64,000 nucleotides of DNA, taken from NCBI GenBank assembly GCA_045430305.1, contig JAILXW010000004.1, positions 62,001 through 126,000 of the forward strand, read 5' to 3'. The stretch's first letter is position 1; the number at the start of each line of letters is the position of its first letter. The DNA is from Agarilytica sp045430305. Its GTDB lineage: Bacteria > Pseudomonadota > Gammaproteobacteria > Pseudomonadales > Cellvibrionaceae. The notes under the pieces are model-generated. The model did not search any database and was not told the origin of the DNA. It worked only from the letters and a program-made list of their open reading frames with translations. The position numbers were made by a program, and so were the translations under genes. This document shows, in pieces, positions 60,075 to 64,000 of this stretch.

Positions 60075-60650
60075 TTAAAAACTGATTCGTACGCCCATCT
60101 GCGCGAGGTGTAAGCGGCCACCTGAGAGCCTGTCAAAATATTTCCAATCACCAAAGAGGGAAAATTGATTATTCAGGGCGTAATGTGCCTGAGCATGTAA
60201 GAAAGGTGCAGTGTCTGTATCGCGAGCAGTTTTACGGCCAAACAAAAAAGCCTCTGTTTCTGCTTTTAACACCCCAACACCTAAGGCTAAATCAACTATT
60301 TTTATCTGAAAACTTTTTGACGCGGCTAGGTAAGGCCCGTCTATTTCTATACGCGGTGTGCTGTCTGTTCCATTTAACAAGGGCTCGATATCGTCAATGT
60401 ATAGAAAACCAAAACGAAAATTTAGCACTTTTTTTACAACAAAAGACTGGTCGACCACATAGCCAGGCTCATAATTTACATCGTCGACGATAGCCCAACC
60501 CGCACTAATATCGTAATGTAAGTCGAGGGTGTTTTTATTGTGGTGCAATGGCGTGTTTGAATCAGCGTACGCGCCCATTGATAGACATGTCGCGCAAACC
60601 AAAATGAAAACACGACCTAATTCTTGTAAGTTTTTGCGTTTATTTTTCAT
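60075..60650 (-). CDS. Outer membrane beta-barrel protein
   Basis: This 191-residue protein has a signal peptide (about 8-29, VFILVCATCLSMGAYA) and alternating short hydrophobic strands ending with phenylalanine (MGVRISF), typical of small outer-membrane barrels. Features such as DISAGWAIVDDVNYEPGYVVDQSF, AQAHYALNNQFSLFGDWKYFDRLSGG and the LGVGVLKAE strand suggest an eight-stranded barrel. Function unknown. It is monocistronic with no terminator that I could see. Confidence 0.8.
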   Translation of the reverse strand: MKNKRKNLQELGRVFILVCATCLSMGAYADSNTPLHHNKNTLDLHYDISAGWAIVDDVNYEPGYVVDQSFVVKKVLNFRFGFLYIDDIEPLLNGTDSTPRIEIDGPYLAASKSFQIKIVDLALGVGVLKAETEAFLFGRKTARDTDTAPFLHAQAHYALNNQFSLFGDWKYFDRLSGGRLHLAQMGVRISF

Positions 60651-60746
60651 ATTTCTTTTTATGAGAAAGGCTTCTTGAAAAACCTTACTTGATATTTTAT
60701 ATCTTTTAGTGACATTGTTTGTTATTTAATAGGCTAAAAGAAAGTT

Positions 60747-61184
60747 CTACCCTCGAATAACACCCATTGATCGCAGGTGCATTTCCATTTCTTTCTGCTG
60801 CCTTTCTGGGTCAGGTATGCCGAGCATTTCTTTTAGTATACGCTGAGCATTCTCCGCTAATACATTCGCTCGCTTAATCAAACCGAGCGCGCGCACCACT
60901 TCTGACTTTTCAACAGCGGGTAGTTCGCTTGACTCCCAAGCTGTAAACACGCGGTACAAGCACACAATTTCTTCACATTGCTTTTCACTCGCTTGTAACC
61001 CGTGTTGCGCTTCTTGTAATTGAGCCTCATTCAGTTGAACACTTGATTCATTATCTTCATTTTTAGGCGACAACGCATTTAGAAGTTCACGGGCCAGCAC
61101 TACAACACCCTCAACGCGCTGAACATAATATTGAATCTGTTCGGCCGGCAGCGGTGCATTCACTGAAGTATTTTCATGTTCCAT
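60747..61184 (-). CDS. Helical protein of unknown function
   Basis: I do not recognise this 145-residue protein. It is rich in Glu, Gln and Leu, with no signal peptide. Helix-forming stretches cover most of its length (about 15-130), so a coiled-coil or helical bundle is likely. The C-terminus is MEMHLRSMGVIRG. It is monocistronic on the minus strand and precedes the secreted protein at 61357 on the plus strand. Confidence 0.7.
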   Translation of the reverse strand: MEHENTSVNAPLPAEQIQYYVQRVEGVVVLARELLNALSPKNEDNESSVQLNEAQLQEAQHGLQASEKQCEEIVCLYRVFTAWESSELPAVEKSEVVRALGLIKRANVLAENAQRILKEMLGIPDPERQQKEMEMHLRSMGVIRG

Positions 61185-61356
61185 GTTGTCTAAACTCCAT
61201 CACTTTGTATATTTAACCGTTACAGACTGTTCGTTATTTACGCGCTGAGTGTATCGTATCTTTGGTGCGAAATACTATCGACCAAGACGGTTTTTCGATA
61301 CATTAACGCTTCTCAAACCATAGCGAAAAGCACTCTTCCACTAAGGGCACTCTGAT

Positions 61357-61731
61357 ATGCTACAACGACTGATTCAACGACTAGCGGCCCTGCCTGCCCT
61401 AGTATTCCTCTGTTTTAGTGCATATTTTCATGCACCGACTCACGCCGAAAGACTGACTCAAGACTCCAACAAGGAACGCGCGGAATCTCGCGCTATCAGT
61501 ATGTTAAGTGCCAAGTTAAAGGCTGCAATCGAAGATATTGGAGTAGTATCGACCGAAGCGGTTACGTGGGGAGATGCCAGCCTGGGGTGCCCAGAGCCGG
61601 GAAAGATGTATATGCAAATCGTCACACCTGGGTATCGAGTGCTTTTGCAGCATGCAGCTAAGAAATACTCGATTCACATGGATACGCGCCGTGCTATCGT
61701 CTGCGACAAAGACTTTAAGGCGTTGCGCTAG
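61357..61731 (+). CDS. Small secreted protein, unknown function
   Basis: This 124-residue protein has a signal peptide (about 1-30, ending HAPTHA). The mature part contains AVTWGDASLGCPEPGKMYMQIVTPGYRVLLQ and a second cysteine in AIVCDK, which could form a disulfide. I recall a family of small secreted proteins with the same SLGCPxPGxMYxQxxTPGY core; its function is unknown. It overlaps the convergent ParA gene by 17 bases at its 3' end. Confidence 0.75.
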   Translation: MLQRLIQRLAALPALVFLCFSAYFHAPTHAERLTQDSNKERAESRAISMLSAKLKAAIEDIGVVSTEAVTWGDASLGCPEPGKMYMQIVTPGYRVLLQHAAKKYSIHMDTRRAIVCDKDFKALR

Positions 61732-62353
61732 GCGCCGACTTGCGCAACCAATTAATCACCGGCTTCCACTGCGCTAGGTCTTGCTTAACGCGACTTGGCG
61801 GCAAATCAAATATGGTCAAACCAGCGTCCATAGTGAGTACATAGTTTTGAGTATCTCGCAGCGTAGTAACAATCGGTAAACCTAGACGCGATAAAAATTC
61901 TTTTAGGATCTTAAAATACGAGGTGTTGGCACGAACACGGTTGGCAATTAAACCCACTTGAACACCACTCTCCAAAATACCAGAACGGTGCAAATTCATT
62001 ACAAAGCGTAAACACGCCTTGATATCGTTAGGTGACGAAAGCACGGGAATCAGCACGCGATCACCTGCGTGCAAAATATTTTGCACATTTTCTAAAGTCC
62101 ACGCCGCAGGCATATCGTGAACAACCCAGTCTGCGTCACCAAAATCTATCACATCATCCACTTTAGCGGTAACTGAACGCAGCCTCGCGTATGACGCTGG
62201 ACGGCCACGATGCCAGTCACTACTGCACTTAAGTGCATCGTGATCGACTAAGAGTACATTTTTATTTTGATTTGCGAAGTACGCTGCGATATGGGTAGAG
62301 ATGGTCGTTTTACCGGCCCCGCCTTTTGGGTTTGTAACAAAGACTTGTTCCAT
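61715..62353 (-). CDS. Orphan ParA/MinD-type ATPase
   Basis: This 212-residue P-loop ATPase has the deviant Walker A VTNPKGGAGKTTISTHIA (about 6-23), Walker A' switch LVDHDALKCSSDWH (about 35-48) and Walker B-like WVVHDMPAA (about 76-84). No parB, minE or plasmid genes are adjacent, so it is an orphan. Such proteins position chromosomal, chemotaxis, pilus or carboxysome cargoes. The cargo is unknown here. It lies 41 bases downstream of the SafE/UreH-like gene on the same strand and may be cotranscribed with ccoIS. Confidence 0.88.
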   Translation of the reverse strand: MEQVFVTNPKGGAGKTTISTHIAAYFANQNKNVLLVDHDALKCSSDWHRGRPASYARLRSVTAKVDDVIDFGDADWVVHDMPAAWTLENVQNILHAGDRVLIPVLSSPNDIKACLRFVMNLHRSGILESGVQVGLIANRVRANTSYFKILKEFLSRLGLPIVTTLRDTQNYVLTMDAGLTIFDLPPSRVKQDLAQWKPVINWLRKSAPSATP

Positions 62354-62394
62354 GGTTTAAATTTTCGCCACAGCACTTAATTTAGGAAGGCGCT

Positions 62395-63222
62395 CTAGTG
62401 ATGGTGGTGATGCTCACCCTCTTCCATCACCCGATCGGTTGTTTCTACCTGATTCGGATTAGAGCCATTCTTGTCACTCTTTTCAGTATAGCCGGGAGAT
62501 GAACCTTCGATGAGTATTTTATCGTGAGTCTCATGTTGATGACTGTGGCCATGCCCCAAATGAGCGAAACCAAAATAGAGTGTCCAAACCCCAAACAAGA
62601 TCACCAAAACCCCCATACCAACACGCAAAGATTTTAATTGGAGGAAGTGCTTGAGCCGCTCACCTGCAAGCCCACCAATCAAGACCGCAGGAAGTGTACC
62701 GCAGCCAAAGGCAAGCATTACCAGTGCGCTCTCGGCAACGTTTGCTTTTGCCACGGCCAGCGCCAATGCCGAATACACCAAACCGCAGGGCAGCCACCCC
62801 CAAATACACCCAACAACAAAAGCGCCTAGATTACTCGTTACAGGAAAGAATTTTTGACCGATAGGTTGCAGTATTTTCCAAAGTTGAGTGCCAACACGCT
62901 CAAGAAGTGTCAGTACTTTCCACCACCCTGTGAGATACAAGCCCATTAGAATGAGCATAATACCGGCCACAATCCGCAGGCTTCCTATGCCCAGGCCAAG
63001 CTCAAGTATCCCCCCCAATATTCCAGCAAGAAAACCTATGACTGTATAGGTAGAAATCCGACCCAAATTGTAGCTCAGAATTAAAGCGAAGCGCTTGGCC
63101 CGGCCTGCATTGGGCAATGCAAATGACAGCGCTGCAACGATGCCGCCACACATGCCTAAACAGTGGCCAGCCCCCATTACACCCACGATAAATGCGGGTA
63201 CTATTACTTCGAGTAAATTCAC
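62395..63222 (-). CDS. SafE/UreH-like membrane protein with His-rich tail (CcoI-CcoS operon)
   Basis: This 275-residue protein has about six hydrophobic segments; GAGHCLGMCGGIVAALSF near the N-terminus and a matching GCIWGWLPCGLVYSALALA further on are typical of the sulfite-exporter TauE/SafE or UreH-type domain found beside cytochrome cbb3 assembly genes. The C-terminal ~55 residues are hydrophilic and His-rich: GHGHSHQHETHD, then EEGEHHHHH at the end, suggesting metal binding (copper or nickel). The start is GTG, one base after the ccoS stop codon. A role in copper supply to oxidase is plausible. Confidence 0.85.
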   Translation of the reverse strand: MNLLEVIVPAFIVGVMGAGHCLGMCGGIVAALSFALPNAGRAKRFALILSYNLGRISTYTVIGFLAGILGGILELGLGIGSLRIVAGIMLILMGLYLTGWWKVLTLLERVGTQLWKILQPIGQKFFPVTSNLGAFVVGCIWGWLPCGLVYSALALAVAKANVAESALVMLAFGCGTLPAVLIGGLAGERLKHFLQLKSLRVGMGVLVILFGVWTLYFGFAHLGHGHSHQHETHDKILIEGSSPGYTEKSDKNGSNPNQVETTDRVMEEGEHHHHH

Positions 63223-63223
63223 G

Positions 63224-63427
63224 TTACTTTCGGTTAACCGTTTGTTTGGTATTTTTGCTCGCGTCTGAAGGCGTGTTTTTTTTCGGTGTATCTCGATCGA
63301 ATAGGATGCGCCTTCCTTCGGTATCGAGATCTTCTAGCTGACCCGACTTTACCGACCAGATAAATATATAGATGGCAAGCGAGAGCAAGATTAAAGCGAT
63401 GGGTATGAGTATAAAAAGACTATTCAT
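63224..63427 (-). CDS. ccoS: Cytochrome oxidase maturation protein CcoS
   Basis: CcoS is a small single-pass membrane protein needed for cofactor insertion into the cbb3-type oxidase. The 67 residues begin MNSLFILIPIALILLSLAIYIFIWSVK-type membrane text and continue GQLEDLDTEGRRILFDRD, the family's conserved C-terminal side. It overlaps ccoI by 4 bases (ATGA) and is followed one base later by the SafE/UreH-like gene. Confidence 0.93.
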   Translation of the reverse strand: MNSLFILIPIALILLSLAIYIFIWSVKSGQLEDLDTEGRRILFDRDTPKKNTPSDASKNTKQTVNRK

Positions 63428-63999
63428 TTTTCGGCCTTTAGCTTTAATTTAAAAAACTGAATGGTCAATGCATTTAAGACAACTAAAAGCGAACTGATAG
63501 ACATGCCAATGGCCGCTGCCCAAGGAGGGACATAACCCATCGCCGCTGCTGGCAGTACGCTGAAATTATAGAGAAACGCCCAGCTCAGATTTTGTTTAAT
63601 TTTTGCCTTGATGCAAAGCGACAATTCGCGCACTTCGATTAAACGCTCTAAATCGCCAGTAGTCAAAACAGCATCCGCATGAATTTGAGCCAAACGCGTT
63701 GCATCTCCTACCGCTATCGATATATCTGCAGCACTCAGTACGGGAACATCATTAATACCATCACCCAACATTAATACCTTTTTACCAGATTTTTGCAGGT
63801 TCTGAATGTGATCAAACTTATCTTCCGGTGACTGTGCCGACTTGTACGGCAAGTTAAAAACCTTACAAAAAGCGGCGACATTTTCTTCACGATCGCCACT
63901 CAACACCTCACAAGCAACGTTTTTACTTTCAAAATAACCCATTACATGCGAAATGTGTTCGCGCGGTACATCTTCAAATAAAATCCAAGCGATAGCCAA
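63424..63999 (-). CDS. ccoI: Copper-transporting P-type ATPase CcoI (C-terminal part)
   Basis: Only the C-terminal 191 residues are in the window; the gene runs off the right edge. Visible are the HAD-type hinge MLGDGINDVPVLSAADISIAVGDATRLAQIHADAVLTTGDLERLI (including the GDGIND signature) and the last two membrane segments. In context with ccoS and the SafE-like gene this is the CcoI/FixI copper exporter used in cbb3 oxidase assembly. The phosphorylation site and CPC motif lie outside the window. Confidence 0.88.
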   Translation of the reverse strand: MAIAWILFEDVPREHISHVMGYFESKNVACEVLSGDREENVAAFCKVFNLPYKSAQSPEDKFDHIQNLQKSGKKVLMLGDGINDVPVLSAADISIAVGDATRLAQIHADAVLTTGDLERLIEVRELSLCIKAKIKQNLSWAFLYNFSVLPAAAMGYVPPWAAAIGMSISSLLVVLNALTIQFFKLKLKAEK

Positions 64000-64000
64000 G

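Noticed and set aside
1..64000. tRNA genes, insertion sequences, prophage genes, restriction or toxin-antitoxin systems
   Set aside because: I looked for transposases, integrases, phage genes, tRNA T-loops and defence genes and found none that I can support.

Overview
The window looks like chromosomal DNA of a marine-type gammaproteobacterium, most likely a polymer-degrading member of the Cellvibrionaceae or a close relative. This rests on moderate GC with AT-rich intergenic DNA, a complete rnfABCDGE operon directly behind metG with apbC and dcd on the other side, ccoI-ccoS at the right edge, and secreted modular enzymes with Thr/Pro-rich linkers or thrombospondin type 3 repeats. The lineage is inferred from gene content, not from a marker-gene search. 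I see no rRNA, tRNA, insertion sequence, prophage or CRISPR array.

Layout. 1-6.4 kb: HD-GYP protein, aromatic/aspartate aminotransferase divergent from an Lrp/AsnC regulator, shikimate-kinase-like protein, PdxH, MobA and an exported unknown. 6.4-12.1 kb: a large surface lipoprotein with a beta-helix, a leader that looks like a structured RNA, a coupled pair (coiled-coil membrane protein plus VWA-like lipoprotein) and a small FHA protein. 12.3-24.5 kb: TauE-like transporter, PurU, a dienoyl-CoA-reductase-like SDR and an enoyl-CoA hydratase, pentapeptide-repeat membrane protein, ArgS, Dabb protein, DinG, acyltransferase, REC-GGDEF-REC protein. 24.6-33.1 kb: a 40-codon exported peptide gene, PyrB, exonuclease I divergent from a beta-carbonic anhydrase, FHA-EAL protein, Ser/Thr kinase, YCII protein, esterase. 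33.4-46 kb: CsgG-like lipoprotein, Dcd, ApbC, MetG, RnfABCDGE. 46-54.2 kb: a DUF2141/DUF3179 pair and two tandem, very large secreted esterases, each with two hydrolase domains. 55.1-60.7 kb: a tight ergothioneine operon (egtB-egtD) continued by a PhzF-like protein, a LysR regulator and an FAH-family hydrolase, then an outer-membrane protein. 60.7-64 kb: a helical unknown, a secreted unknown, an orphan ParA ATPase, then a His-tailed SafE/UreH-like protein, CcoS and the C-terminus of CcoI.

How it fits together. Most genes are housekeeping (nucleotide, vitamin, aminoacyl-tRNA and respiratory functions). Three cyclic-di-GMP proteins (HD-GYP, GGDEF, FHA-EAL) and a Hanks-type kinase indicate signalling, with FHA-EAL and the kinase next to each other. 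The accessory interest lies in the twin double-headed esterases, the egt operon with its unexpected partners, the membrane/VWA pair, the beta-helix lipoprotein with its putative structured leader, and the small exported peptide with its own terminator.
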